The notes below the pieces were generated by a model that was given only the letters and a program-made list of their open reading frames with translations, ran no database searches and was not told where the DNA came from. Below, in pieces: positions 27,448-36,680 of a stretch of DNA of 64,000 bases (position 1 is its first letter; each line of letters opens with the position of its first letter). Source of the stretch: Acinetobacter sp. ANC 4910 (GTDB lineage: Bacteria > Pseudomonadota > Gammaproteobacteria > Pseudomonadales > Moraxellaceae); assembly GCF_004331035.1 (NCBI RefSeq), contig NZ_SJNT01000006.1, positions 1-64,000 on the forward strand, read 5' to 3'. The translations under genes and the position numbers were made by a program.

Positions 27448-28163
27448 TGCACTTGTGCCTCCTTAGCGCCAACAGTCACTTCGGCAATCTTCCCGTCATC
27501 CATGTGCGCGATGCGGTCGGCGAATTCATAAATCCGAGTGTCATGTGTTACGACCACCAACGCACGGTCTGGTGCTTGCGCGACATTTCGCAGAATCTCC
27601 ATCATGGCATGTCCAGTGGCATGATCCAGATTACTTGTCGGTTCATCGCAAATGATGATTTTAGGATTGTGCACAAGCGCACGTGCGATTGCCACACGCT
27701 GCTGTTGCCCACCACTGAGTTGGCTAGGGAGTGCATCTGCGCGTTCCGAAAGCCCGACCTGATCCAGAGCAGCCCGAGCACATTGAATGGCAAACTTGCG
27801 TTCTTCGCCGCTGATTAAGAGTGGCACAGCAACGTTTTCAGCGGCAGTCAATGTCGGGAGCAAGTTAAAAGCCTGAAAAACAAAACCAATAGTCGTTCCA
27901 CGAAAACGCGCTCGCTCGGCTGTATTCATGTTTTCCAAGTCTTTGCCAAGTACCGTACATTGGCCTGCATCGCGTTTCAAAATACCGCCGATAATTGAAA
28001 TCAGGGTTGTTTTGCCACAGCCTGAAGGACCAGCCAAGATAAGCAACTCACCTTGATAAACATCAAGATTGATGCCACGTAATGCGGTCACCTTTGCATC
28101 ACCGACACCATAGTCCTTCGTGACACCAGAACACTTGACGGCAATATCTTGACTCGGCTTCAT
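27444..28163 (-). CDS. ABC transporter ATP-binding protein (LolD/MacB/DevA-like)
   Basis: A 239-residue ATPase that energises the exporter. Walker A is [19 protein letters not shown] near residue 43, the signature motif is [20 protein letters not shown] near 144, Walker B is [18 protein letters not shown] and the switch histidine lies in [16 protein letters not shown]. First gene of the three-gene operon, with a promoter expected in 28164-28400. The spelling of all motifs is intact, so the pump should be functional. Confidence 0.92.
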   Translation of the reverse strand: MKPSQDIAVKCSGVTKDYGVGDAKVTALRGINLDVYQGELLILAGPSGCGKTTLISIIGGILKRDAGQCTVLGKDLENMNTAERARFRGTTIGFVFQAFNLLPTLTAAENVAVPLLISGEERKFAIQCARAALDQVGLSERADALPSQLSGGQQQRVAIARALVHNPKIIICDEPTSNLDHATGHAMMEILRNVAQAPDRALVVVTHDTRIYEFADRIAHMDDGKIAEVTVGAKEAQVQ

Positions 28164-29052
28164 TATTCTTTTATCCCTCTGTCTTGTCGCAGAAAGTAAG
28201 GTTTGATCTGACCAATCCTTGCGTCGCCCAGACCAACAACTTCGTTGAAATGCTTAGCATCGCGTGTGCGGAAAACGGCGTACTCGGCCAGCTACGCTCT
28301 TATGGCTTTCATCTCGATGTCCGCTGCGTTATAGATCAATATCATGGCGGATCAAGCAATTCTCTTTTGATTGAATTTTATTCTAATAGATAACATATAC
28401 TATGGAATCACCGCAGATCAATGGAATTTTTAGCGGTCTAGAATTTAATTACTAGGCGGGACTTCTACAATAAAATCAATCATGCGCTGTCTCTGACAAA
28501 GTGGGCATTCATGCCATACTTAATGCTATCGAAGTGATGGCGGTATGAGGATGCTTGCAGGCAGGAATAATGCTGATTATGAATTCTTAGACATAGGGTT
28601 GCTGTTCGTAAGTACCTGATTAATTATCCATTCTATCTAACTCAAAGGTGGCTACAAAATCGGTGGCTATTCAGTTTTCCATAGTGAGGGCCTAAATGCT
28701 TAAGGTCTTGAGCAAAAGTCTGCGTATCTTTGCTCTACTGAAAGCCACATTTTTAAAAAAATTTATCTCAAAATGATGATCAATTTATTTATGAAATAAA
28801 TTCAAATTTATATACAAGTCAACTGAACGTAAATGTCATTCAATTTCACAACAATTGTAAAAATTTAATATAGGCATATCACAACAAAATAAATGCTATA
28901 TGCATGTTGAACTTAATATTTTCTATAGTAAAAAAATAGCCTCTCTTATTTACAAAATAAAAGAGGCTACTTCTCTGTTTAAGTAATTGAGTTTAAATAA
29001 ATTTAAAACAAATAAATTTGAAACAACCTAACAAATTACTTAAATATATGAT
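28164..29052. other. Long intergenic region between the ABC operon and ssb
   Basis: About 890 bp without a convincing intact gene. The first part (to about 28360) keeps the higher G+C of the ABC operon and, on the minus strand, reads LAEYAVFRTRDAKHFNEVVG inside a short frame closed by stops, which could be a worn regulator fragment. The rest is A+T-rich with no long frame. The ssb terminator lies at 28931-28975. Confidence 0.5.
28931..28975. terminator. Terminator downstream of ssb
   Basis: TAGCCTCT (28937-28944) pairs with AGAGGCTA (28962-28969), extended by TTATTT/AAATAA inside the stem. An A-run lies on the left, which is a T-run on the minus strand. It is 84 bp after the ssb stop. Confidence 0.8.
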
Positions 29053-29634
29053 TTAAAATGGTAAATCATCATCCAAATCTGCTGGTGTTGGCGCAGAAGG
29101 TGCGGCTTTAGGTGTATTGCTATAGCCCCCTTGGGTATTGCCACCTGCTGGATTATTATTAAAACCACCAGTGTTGCCATAACCTTGGTTGTTATTGTTG
29201 TTATAACCTGTGTTATTGCCATAACCACTGTTTTGGTTATTATTGAAACGTGGTTGGTTAAACCCTGCGTTATCACTCGGTACACCTTCACCTTGCTGAC
29301 GGTTTGAATCGAGCATTTGCATTTGTTCACCACGAATCTCTGTGGTGTAGCGTTCTTGGCCATTTTGATCTGTCCATTGACGCGTACGCAATGAACCTTC
29401 AATATAAACCTTCGAACCTTTACGTAAATATTGCTGAGCAATTTCACCTAAACGATTGTGCAACACAATACGGTGCCATTCAGTTTGTTCTTTACGTTCA
29501 CCTGTGCTTTTGTCAGTCCAAGAATCGCTGGTTGCGATTGAAAACTGAGTCAGCGAACCCCCATTCGGAAAAGTTTTCGTCTCTGGATCTCGGCCTAATG
29601 TGCCCACTAAAATAACTTTATTTACACCGCGCAT
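29053..29634 (-). CDS. ssb: Single-stranded DNA-binding protein
   Basis: Binds single-stranded DNA as a tetramer in replication, recombination and repair. Residues 1-110 form the OB fold ([20 protein letters not shown], later [20 protein letters not shown]). The linker at about 120-185 is a Gly/Asn/Gln-rich low-complexity tract, and the C-terminal tip DLDDDLPF is the conserved partner-binding peptide. The length of 193 residues is normal for Acinetobacter. The gene follows the YajR-like MFS gene by 51 bp on the same strand and may share its promoter. Confidence 0.98.
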   Translation of the reverse strand: MRGVNKVILVGTLGRDPETKTFPNGGSLTQFSIATSDSWTDKSTGERKEQTEWHRIVLHNRLGEIAQQYLRKGSKVYIEGSLRTRQWTDQNGQERYTTEIRGEQMQMLDSNRQQGEGVPSDNAGFNQPRFNNNQNSGYGNNTGYNNNNNQGYGNTGGFNNNPAGGNTQGGYSNTPKAAPSAPTPADLDDDLPF

Positions 29635-29685
29635 CTGATGTTTACTTCCTATCTATTTCTATTATTTACTTTATAAGAGTTATGC

Positions 29686-31050
29686 TTAAATGGCTACCTC
29701 TTTCCCCAACAAGTGCGTTAAATGTTGTCGCGCAGCTTCATCAATTCGTTGCTTGTCCACTTTCACATAGGCCACTTGCTGGTCTGACATCACCACGACT
29801 TCTTCAATACCACGGATCGCTAAAAGTTGCGAAGTCCACTCATCTGTTTGTTTATTCTCGGGTAAGCGCAACACCAACGATGAAAGATAACGTGGTTGAG
29901 CCAATCCAAAACTGATGAATAGCCAAATTATAGCAATTGCCGTGAGGATACTCCAACCCAATGCGGTGTTATTCAGCATCAATAGTTGACCTCCCAACGT
30001 ACCGCCAAAAAATGCCCCTAAAAACTGACTGCTGGCATTTACGCCCATCGCGGTGGCTTTGGACTGAATCGGTGCAACTTTAGACAGCCACGATGGCAAT
30101 AACGCTTCCATGACATTAAAGGCAATGAAAAATAAACCCAACCCGATCAATAAGATATATTTGGACTCATAGCCAAAAATCAACGTGATTAAACCTAAAA
30201 TGATGCCTGCAATTGCAGTGAGGAAAATACTGCGCATTTTGCGATATTTTTCCGCCACAATAATACTAGGAAAGGCAAAAAACAGGCTAATGACCAATAA
30301 CGGGAGATAAATTAGACCATGCTTGGCTAATGGAATTTTTGCAAATTCAATTAATTGAGATGGCACATAGATAAACATTGCCGTGAGCAATAAATGCAAA
30401 GCAAATACGGACACATGTAACCGATTCAGATCTGACATTTTCAAGACTTGTTTCAGTTGAGCCAGATAACCTTGCTGGAAGTTTTTATGATGTCGGGTCA
30501 CTTTCGGTACCAGCAACAACATGGCAATGGCCGCCAAGCCCATAATGGTTGTCACCCAAAACAGCCCTGAAATTCCTACCAAACTGGTGAGCCATGGTCC
30601 CAAACTAAATGCCACCACAAAAGACAAACCAATACTCATTCCCATGGCAGCCATGGCTTTGGTGCGCTGTTCTTCACGGGTGACATCTGCCAGTAAGGCC
30701 ATAACCACCGCAGAAACCGCACCCGCACCTGCAATGGCACGACCAATAATCACGCCATAAATGCTGTCTGACATCGCCGCGACTGCACCACCAATTGCAA
30801 ACAACAACAAGCCCAGCACCACCAAAGGTTTACGGCTAAAACGATCGGCAATCAAGCTAAAAGGAATTTGTAAAATGGCTTGGCTTAATCCATAGACGCC
30901 TACTGCTAAACCAATCAACGCAGGTGTCGCATGTTGATACGACTGACCAGCCACGGAAAAGACTGGGATAATCATGAACAGACCCAACATGCGCAATGCA
31001 AAAATACTGCTTAAAGCAAAGGTCGAGCGGCGTTCTAAGGAATTCATCAT
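29686..31050 (-). CDS. MFS transporter with C-terminal YAM-like domain (YajR-like)
   Basis: An inner-membrane major facilitator of 454 residues, the same length as E. coli YajR. Twelve helices are visible, with motif A between helices 2 and 3 (SLIADRFSRKPLVVLG) and a conserved helix 5 stretch (MGMSIGLSFVVAFSLGPWL). The last 70 residues form a soluble ferredoxin-like tail (LLAIRGIEEVVVMSDQQVAY), matching the YAM domain that defines YajR. Substrate unknown. There is no clear ribosome site before either of the two tandem start codons. Confidence 0.85.
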   Translation of the reverse strand: MMNSLERRSTFALSSIFALRMLGLFMIIPVFSVAGQSYQHATPALIGLAVGVYGLSQAILQIPFSLIADRFSRKPLVVLGLLLFAIGGAVAAMSDSIYGVIIGRAIAGAGAVSAVVMALLADVTREEQRTKAMAAMGMSIGLSFVVAFSLGPWLTSLVGISGLFWVTTIMGLAAIAMLLLVPKVTRHHKNFQQGYLAQLKQVLKMSDLNRLHVSVFALHLLLTAMFIYVPSQLIEFAKIPLAKHGLIYLPLLVISLFFAFPSIIVAEKYRKMRSIFLTAIAGIILGLITLIFGYESKYILLIGLGLFFIAFNVMEALLPSWLSKVAPIQSKATAMGVNASSQFLGAFFGGTLGGQLLMLNNTALGWSILTAIAIIWLFISFGLAQPRYLSSLVLRLPENKQTDEWTSQLLAIRGIEEVVVMSDQQVAYVKVDKQRIDEAARQHLTHLLGKEVAI

Positions 31051-31209
31051 ATCAATAGACTTAAATGCGTTGAATTTGGAGGTTATGCTACAGCATTCAG
31101 ATACGAATGCGTGGCGATTCTGGAATTATCTCAAGAAAAAAGGGCGCAATTCAATGCACCCTGAATTCTACTGTGTAGACATTTCGTTCACATGAAGAAC
31201 TGAGCCTTA

Positions 31210-32286
31210 CTAGCCTTGACGCTTGCTATATTGAATGGAGGCAATAACTGCCCAAACAATAAAGGCTACACCAATTAAACCCGTCACCACTTCTGGAACA
31301 TGCACGCCTGTACCACTGGCCAACATAATGAAGGCTAAAGCACCAATCGCATAATGTGCACCATGTTCAAGGAAAATGTAGGCATCGAGTGTGCCTTTTT
31401 CGACCAGATAAATGGTCATTGAACGGACAAACATTGCACCAATCGCCAGACCCAGCATAATGATGACCACATCCGAAGTAATCGCAAATGCACCAATCAC
31501 GCCATCAAAACTGAATGAGGCATCTAATACTTCCAGATAAATAAAGCCCCCTAAACCAGCTTTAATCACGCCTGTAGATGCACCACTGGCATCATGTGCC
31601 ACGGCATTGCCATCTTCATCAATTTCAGGTTCGCCACCCAACAAATGACTGAGCACTTGCACACCGATATACACCACGATGCCCCAAATACCCGCCATCG
31701 TCACCAACAAACGTTCAGCATCGGCAACATTGGCTGCCATAATCAATAACGCAATCAGTGAAATAAAGACGGACATTGCAGGGACGTTGGCTAAATTGGC
31801 TAAACGACGCTCTAACCATCTGAACCAATGGGTGTCTTTACCTTCATCAAAGAAGAAATTCAAGAACACCAGCAATAAGAACGCACCACCAAAGGCAGCA
31901 ATTTCAGCATGATGGGCCATCAATTTTTCTGAATATTGCTGTGGCTCATTCAATGCCATGTTCACCACGTCCAGCATACCCATATCGGCAGTTACTGCCA
32001 CAATCACAATAGGGAACACCAGACGCATACCAAATACAGCAATCACAATACCGACCGTCAAGAAGATCATTTTCCAAAAATGATCCCATCCGCGGAGTAC
32101 TGAAGCATTCACGACCGCATTATCAAACGACAAAGAAACTTCCATCACCGCCAAAATAGCGGTAATGGTCAACGCAGTAAACATGGTCTTCAAGCCTGCT
32201 TCAGGACCATGCGTAAAGCCCCAATAAGCAGAAATTGCAAGACACACAATCGTAAATAAGATAGAGAAACCAAAATGTTTCATCAT
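31210..32286 (-). CDS. DUF475/TerC-family integral membrane protein
   Basis: A polytopic membrane protein of 358 residues. The LTITAILAVMEVSLSFDNAV segment, and the second copy YLEVLDASFSFDGVIGAFAI, carry the paired acidic residues (E, D and D) in membrane helices typical of the TerC/DUF475 group, which is linked to metal-ion handling. The ATG at 32284-32286 follows AAGGT; the upstream in-frame start lacks a site. It stands alone between the MFS and tenA genes. A role in tellurite resistance is not implied by this branch. Confidence 0.88.
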   Translation of the reverse strand: MMKHFGFSILFTIVCLAISAYWGFTHGPEAGLKTMFTALTITAILAVMEVSLSFDNAVVNASVLRGWDHFWKMIFLTVGIVIAVFGMRLVFPIVIVAVTADMGMLDVVNMALNEPQQYSEKLMAHHAEIAAFGGAFLLLVFLNFFFDEGKDTHWFRWLERRLANLANVPAMSVFISLIALLIMAANVADAERLLVTMAGIWGIVVYIGVQVLSHLLGGEPEIDEDGNAVAHDASGASTGVIKAGLGGFIYLEVLDASFSFDGVIGAFAITSDVVIIMLGLAIGAMFVRSMTIYLVEKGTLDAYIFLEHGAHYAIGALAFIMLASGTGVHVPEVVTGLIGVAFIVWAVIASIQYSKRQG

Positions 32287-32496
32287 AACGAAGTGACCTT
32301 TGGATAATAAGAGTGCCATAGCATGACTACAGCATAAAAATTCATGCGCGATATTATGACGCTTTTACACGCCAAACCAAAATTGTTCTGCGATTTTTTC
32401 TGCCACGAGCCAAGCACAGCAAAAATGGGTCGTCTATTGGGCATGCTTGAGTTAGTCTAGTCACCATAATTTGTAAAGATAGACCAGGAAACCCGC

Positions 32497-33171
32497 ATGC
32501 TTTTTTCTGAACAATTGTGGCAGCGTAATCTCGACCTCTACCAAGAAACTTTAGCACAGCCCTTCAATCAAGAGCTTGCCCGAGGCACACTCAGCCGTGA
32601 AGCCTTTTCTCATTATGTCATTCAAGATGCACATTATTTATTGGCTTATGGCCGCGCATTAGCGGTATGTGCAGCAAAAGCGTATGAAGCCGATGACGTC
32701 ATGCAATTTTCGGAAGCCGCCAAAATTGCGATTGTGGTTGAACGTAGTCTACATGACAGCTTTATGCAAGAATTCAATGTCTCTAAACACCAGTTTGAAA
32801 CCACGCCACTGACCTTGGCTTGTCATCATTACACGTCATTTTTAAGTGCGACTGCATGGGCGGAAAGTTATCCTGTGGTACTGGCTGCCTTGCTCCCTTG
32901 CTTCTGGATTTATGCCGAAGTCGGTCAAGACATTGTGCAGCAATCTGTACCGAATAATCCCTACCAAGCTTGGATCGATACTTATGCCGGTGAAGAATTC
33001 CATACCGCCGTGCACAATGTCATTGCCACCGTAAATAAAGTCGCTGCACGTTGCGATGCTGACACTTTAGAAAAAATGCATGCGGCGTATCGCATGGGAG
33101 CAACACTGGAATGGTTATTCTGGGATAGTGCTTATCATCAAAAACAATGGTTGGGTTTAGACCACCTATAA
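32497..33171 (+). CDS. tenA: TenA-family aminopyrimidine aminohydrolase (thiaminase II)
   Basis: Expected to salvage the pyrimidine of thiamine by hydrolysing aminomethyl-aminopyrimidine. The 224-residue helical protein shows the family's SHYVIQDAHYLLAYGRALA segment near residue 39 and the catalytic cysteine in LAALLPCFWIYAEVGQDI near 137, placing it in the TenA_C class. The final helix region reads RMGATLEWLFWDSAY. No THI-box riboswitch is visible in the 150 bp upstream and no other thiamine gene is adjacent, so its link to thiamine salvage is by family only. Confidence 0.9.
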   Translation: MLFSEQLWQRNLDLYQETLAQPFNQELARGTLSREAFSHYVIQDAHYLLAYGRALAVCAAKAYEADDVMQFSEAAKIAIVVERSLHDSFMQEFNVSKHQFETTPLTLACHHYTSFLSATAWAESYPVVLAALLPCFWIYAEVGQDIVQQSVPNNPYQAWIDTYAGEEFHTAVHNVIATVNKVAARCDADTLEKMHAAYRMGATLEWLFWDSAYHQKQWLGLDHL

Positions 33172-33239
33172 TTGAAGCATATATGAAACTGATCATGGGT
33201 CTTTGGCGCGTGATCATCTTTAAAGTGATTGAGAAAAAT

Positions 33240-33611
33240 ATGTATATTGGAGAATTGGCTGCTTTAACAGGCACCACCCCGAAAGCCATTCGGCATTATG
33301 AAAAACTCGGTTTATTACCCGTTGCGAAGAGAAAAGGAAATTATCGTATTTATGCAGCGATTGATGTCCAATCAGTTAAGATGATTCGTCTTGCCCAAGC
33401 AGTCGGATTTAGTCTTTCCGAACTTTATGACCTTTCTGTTTTAAAATATCAACAGAACCGATTTCCTGTAGAAGTAGCGAAGGCGTTAATCGCCAATAAG
33501 CATCAGCAAATTTTAGAACACCAACACGCCTTAAACCGTTTACAAGAAAACTTAAAGCAACTGGAAGATGAAATTACTCAAACCTATATGACCGACACCA
33601 GCGCTGTATAA
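33240..33611 (+). CDS. MerR-family transcriptional regulator
   Basis: A 123-residue MerR protein. The winged HTH is at the N-terminus (MYIGELAALTGTTPKAIRHY then EKLGLLPVAKRKGNYRIYAA), followed by a helical dimerisation region at about 75-115. No cysteine is present in the C-terminal region, so it is not a classical metal- or redox-sensing MerR. The ATG at 33240 gives the normal family start; the frame extends upstream to 33147 but overlaps tenA. It probably controls the SDR gene through the promoter at 33644-33674. Confidence 0.88.
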   Translation: MYIGELAALTGTTPKAIRHYEKLGLLPVAKRKGNYRIYAAIDVQSVKMIRLAQAVGFSLSELYDLSVLKYQQNRFPVEVAKALIANKHQQILEHQHALNRLQENLKQLEDEITQTYMTDTSAV

Positions 33612-33643
33612 CCCAGTCAATCAACATGCCTGTAAATTAAAGC

Positions 33644-33674
33644 TTGACTCTGTCCTTAGGGGAAAGGTTTATGG
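33644..33674 (+). promoter_or_regulatory. MerR-type promoter with 19-bp spacer
   Basis: The -35 box TTGACT (33644-33649) and -10 box TTATGG (33669-33674) are separated by 19 bp instead of 17. Between them CCTT (33654-33657) and AAGG (33664-33667) form a dyad. This is the architecture of promoters that MerR proteins activate by DNA distortion. It lies about 30 bp upstream of the SDR start codon and just after the merR gene. Confidence 0.75.
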
Positions 33675-33704
33675 TCATAACTCCTTTTATTACGGATTTA
33701 TAAA

Positions 33705-34511
33705 ATGAGTTCTCATCTTTCTACATTTAAAAATTCAACAGCATTAATTACAGGCGCATCTTCAGGAATCGGCAAAGCCTATGCACAAAAGCTTGCGTCT
33801 TTAGGCATCCACTTAATTTTAACCGCGCGCTCTGAGCAAAAACTGAATGAGTTAGCCAATGAGCTTGAAAAAAAATATAACATTCAGGTTGAAGTCATTG
33901 GTTTAGATTTGGCTCAACCACATGCAGCGCAAAAGCTGTTTGATGAGGTGCAAGCACGAAAATTATCGGTCGAGATTTTAATTAACAACGCTGGATTTGG
34001 AAAATGGAGTCAATTTCTGGATCAATCTGCCGCGACCTACAATGAAATGATCATGCTCAACATGAATAGTGTAACGTCTTTATGCTATTTATTTTTGCCA
34101 CAAATGCTGGCGAGTAAAAAAGGCATCATGATCAATATCGCATCGACAGCGGCTTTCCAGCCTTTGCCTTATATTGCGGTCTATGGAGCAAGCAAATCTT
34201 ACGTGCTTAATTTTACTGAAGCACTTGCAGGAGAATATGCATCTTCAGGGGTTAAATTCTTGGCGGTTTGTCCTGGCAATACCGAAACCAACTTTACACA
34301 AGTGGCAAATGCCGATACTCGCGGCATGAAAAGCTCTTCAGTTGATGACGTCGTTTCAGCCACATTAGTAGCCATCGATCAAAACAAAACATCTGTGATT
34401 GTCGGGTGTAGCAACTATCTCACCGCTCAATTGCCCCGTATTTTGTCTCGCAAGAAAATGCTTCGTATGGCTGAACGTATTCTCAAAGACCGCGTTCTGA
34501 AAGCATCATAA
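33705..34511 (+). CDS. Short-chain dehydrogenase/reductase (DltE-like)
   Basis: A 268-residue NAD(P)-dependent oxidoreductase with all classical SDR motifs: cofactor loop LITGASSGIGKAYAQKLAS near residue 14, NNAGFGKWSQF near 93, and the YxxxK catalytic pair in AVYGASKSYVLNF near 160 with the serine in NIASTAAFQP. The substrate is unknown. Its promoter has MerR architecture, so expression is probably switched by the adjacent MerR protein in response to an electrophile or similar signal; this is an inference from the promoter. Confidence 0.9.
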   Translation: MSSHLSTFKNSTALITGASSGIGKAYAQKLASLGIHLILTARSEQKLNELANELEKKYNIQVEVIGLDLAQPHAAQKLFDEVQARKLSVEILINNAGFGKWSQFLDQSAATYNEMIMLNMNSVTSLCYLFLPQMLASKKGIMINIASTAAFQPLPYIAVYGASKSYVLNFTEALAGEYASSGVKFLAVCPGNTETNFTQVANADTRGMKSSSVDDVVSATLVAIDQNKTSVIVGCSNYLTAQLPRILSRKKMLRMAERILKDRVLKAS

Positions 34512-34522
34512 ATACATACCAA

Positions 34523-34560
34523 TTGAAAAGATTAAGAACCTTTGCTTAATCTTTTCAATG
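34523..34560. terminator. Bidirectional terminator between SDR and glpM genes
   Basis: ATTGAAAAGATTAAG (34523-34537) and CTTAATCTTTTCAAT (34546-34560) form a perfect 15-bp stem around an 8-nt loop. Its right arm overlaps the stop codon of the convergent glpM gene. Confidence 0.8.
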
Positions 34561-34896
34561 CTGAAATATTTGCCACGCATAAATTAAGCCTGCCGCAGCC
34601 ACGACCCAACTGAGTGTCGCTACGCCCAAACATGACCACATCGACATGCGCGTCGCCAACACATAAACGGCTGCTAAATAAATGGCATAAGGAATCAGAG
34701 ACCATAGGCCAAATAACGCTGTTTTTTGTAAGGCTTCTGCCCCTTTTTGTTGGTACACAATCACATGTGCAATCAGTGCAAAAGTGGGAAACAGCGGAAC
34801 CAAGCCCGCAATATAAAAAGCCTTACTTTTGGATAAAATGGAAATCAGCAGCACGACTGCTGCACCCAACATACATTTTAAAAATAATGCCCACAT
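34555..34896 (-). CDS. GlpM-family small membrane protein
   Basis: A 113-residue protein with about four membrane helices (for example FLKCMLGAAVVLLISILSKS, LVPLFPTFALIAHVIVYQ and LATLSWVVAAAGLIYAW-type C-terminal segments). The AGLVPLFPTFALIAH loop is typical of the GlpM family, named from a Pseudomonas aeruginosa protein linked to alginate production. No alginate genes are present here, so its role in this organism is unknown. Single-gene unit, convergent with the SDR gene. Confidence 0.82.
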   Translation of the reverse strand: MWALFLKCMLGAAVVLLISILSKSKAFYIAGLVPLFPTFALIAHVIVYQQKGAEALQKTALFGLWSLIPYAIYLAAVYVLATRMSMWSCLGVATLSWVVAAAGLIYAWQIFQH

Positions 34897-35276
34897 ACTT
34901 CGCTTCTACCCAATACTTTCACCATCTAGCCAAGCCACGTATTCTGCGCTTCTAAAGGCCGATTTGCATGTGAATTTGGTGGAAATATCTAGAATAAAAT
35001 TTGGATTTCAAGCCAATTCCGCCTCATCTATCTGCTTCCAGATATACGGGGCGTATGCTCTATTGGTGTAAAATTTTGCACAATACTAGAATAACTTTCT
35101 ACAAATTTTAGAAAAAGACATCAATGTTTATGCGTGCCAACATCAGGATCTTCCAAGACAACATGCCTTCGAGTCCGTTGAGTCTATTTTTGAGCGTCAA
35201 CTAGGCTTGGCTTGCTAATTCAACCGCAGCAGAGGTGTTCTCTATAGGTTGGGAACACCTCAATGCAATTGAACAT
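34897..35276. other. Intergenic region with a short coding-like remnant
   Basis: About 380 bp lacking an intact gene. On the plus strand 35090-35218 reads KDINVYACQHQDLPRQHAFE and ends IFERQLGLAC before a stop, with protein-like composition but no start codon. It may be the 3' end of a lost gene that I do not recognise. A repeat pair GAGGTGTTC/GAACACCTC lies at about 35232-35261 with no T-run. Confidence 0.4.
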
Positions 35277-35630
35277 TTAAAGTAAATTGACCGCCAACAA
35301 CGCCAATAGCGCAGGCACTGCCTGAATATAAATAATTTTTTTACTGGCGGTCATCCCTCCATAAATCCCTGCCACCAATACACAGCCCAAAAAGAAATTG
35401 GCCAAAGCTAAGGCATAGCTTTCAGGTGCACACAATGACCAGAATAAACCTGCCGCCAAAAAGCCATTATACAAGCCCTGATTTTGTGCCATAACCTTGG
35501 TCAATTGGGCTTTTTCAGGAGTGTTACCAAAGGCTTTCAAGCCGTAGGGTTTATCCCATAAAAACATTTCTAGCACTAAAATATACACATGCAAAACTGC
35601 AATGAGTCCCACTAAAATTTGTCCCAACAT
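35277..35630 (-). CDS. DUF1304 small membrane protein
   Basis: A 117-residue protein with four hydrophobic segments. The N-terminus (MLGQILVGLIAVLHVYILVL then EMFLWDKPYGLKAFG) and NQGLYNGFLAAGLFWSL are the recognisable DUF1304 pattern; no function is established for the family. The ATG at 35628-35630 follows AAGGA at ideal spacing, whereas the longer open frame starts without a site. It lies 69 bp downstream of the oxidoreductase gene on the same strand and may be the third gene of the tetR operon. Confidence 0.85.
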   Translation of the reverse strand: MLGQILVGLIAVLHVYILVLEMFLWDKPYGLKAFGNTPEKAQLTKVMAQNQGLYNGFLAAGLFWSLCAPESYALALANFFLGCVLVAGIYGGMTASKKIIYIQAVPALLALLAVNLL

Positions 35631-35699
35631 TTTTATTTTCCTTGTTGTTTTATCTGCGATGGCAAAAGTGAGCCTTTCAGCCCACTTCAATCTTCAAAA

Positions 35700-36677
35700 T
35701 TAAGGTTTAAATAACACTTTACCTTGGCGTGCTGCTTGGGTTGATTTTTCCGTGGCTTGCGACACCTGATCAAAGGTATAAATTCCTTCGACAGGTAAGG
35801 TCAGTTTCTGCTGTGCCGCGAGGGTTAATAATTCCATCACCAAGGCTTTTTTACGTTCCGCAGGCATGTGCTGATTCACCACACTCGCCCAAAATCCTTT
35901 GATTGTGGCTTGTTTAAAGATTAAATCGCCTGACTCGATCTGCATGGTTTCACCCGTCATGCTACCGAAGGAAACTAATAAGGAATTTTCACCCAATAAG
36001 TTCAACAACTCACCGCTGGCTTTACCTCCAATCGAGTCGACCCCAACCATCAATGGCTGATCCCCCTGAATGGCTTTGACTTGGGCTTTCCAATCGGCTT
36101 GATCAGTTGCCACCACATTTTGAATGCCTAAAGCAGTCATTTCGGTAACCGCTTCTTGACGACGGACTAAGTTAATCACATGAATGCCACGTGCTTGTGC
36201 CACCATCGCCACGGTTTTACCCACTGCACCATTGGCAGTGTTTTGAATCATCCACTGACCTGACTCTAAGTTGGCAAAATCCAATAACATTAAAGAACTG
36301 AGAGGCATGGCAATCAGTTGTGCGGCCAATTCATCTGGAATCGCATCAGGTAAAGGAATCAGTGCTGCTGCGGGTGCCAGACAATATTCTGCCCAACTGC
36401 CATGAATACCTGCAACAGAAACACGCTGTCCCAATTCAAAACCTGTGACACCTTCACCCAATGCATCAATTACTCCAACCGCTTCACTCCCCCCAATGAC
36501 AGGTAATTCAGGCTTATAGCCATAACTGCCACGGACTGTCCACACATCATGGTTATGAATCGGGGATAAAATCACTTTTAAACGGACTTGCCCTGCTTTC
36601 GGTTCAGGTTGCAGCATATCTGCTTGTTCTAATACATCAACTGGTTCGCCAAAACGACGATGAATGATACTACGCAT
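35700..36677 (-). CDS. MDR-superfamily NADPH oxidoreductase (enoyl reductase/quinone reductase-like)
   Basis: A 325-residue medium-chain dehydrogenase/reductase. The N-terminal GroES-like domain contains PVIGGSEAVGVIDALGEGVT near residue 60, and the nucleotide-binding motif reads NTANGAVGKTVAMVAQARG near 148, close to the pattern of 2-enoyl thioester reductases. No structural or catalytic zinc-cysteine cluster is visible, so a zinc-free NADPH reductase is likely. It starts 3 bp after tetR in the same operon, an arrangement like nemRA, which detoxifies electrophiles. Substrate unknown. Confidence 0.82.
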   Translation of the reverse strand: MRSIIHRRFGEPVDVLEQADMLQPEPKAGQVRLKVILSPIHNHDVWTVRGSYGYKPELPVIGGSEAVGVIDALGEGVTGFELGQRVSVAGIHGSWAEYCLAPAAALIPLPDAIPDELAAQLIAMPLSSLMLLDFANLESGQWMIQNTANGAVGKTVAMVAQARGIHVINLVRRQEAVTEMTALGIQNVVATDQADWKAQVKAIQGDQPLMVGVDSIGGKASGELLNLLGENSLLVSFGSMTGETMQIESGDLIFKQATIKGFWASVVNQHMPAERKKALVMELLTLAAQQKLTLPVEGIYTFDQVSQATEKSTQAARQGKVLFKP

Positions 36678-36680
36678 GGG

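Noticed and set aside
32340..32496. TPP riboswitch before tenA
   Set aside because: No CTGAGA-type THI-box core was found in the 150 bp upstream.
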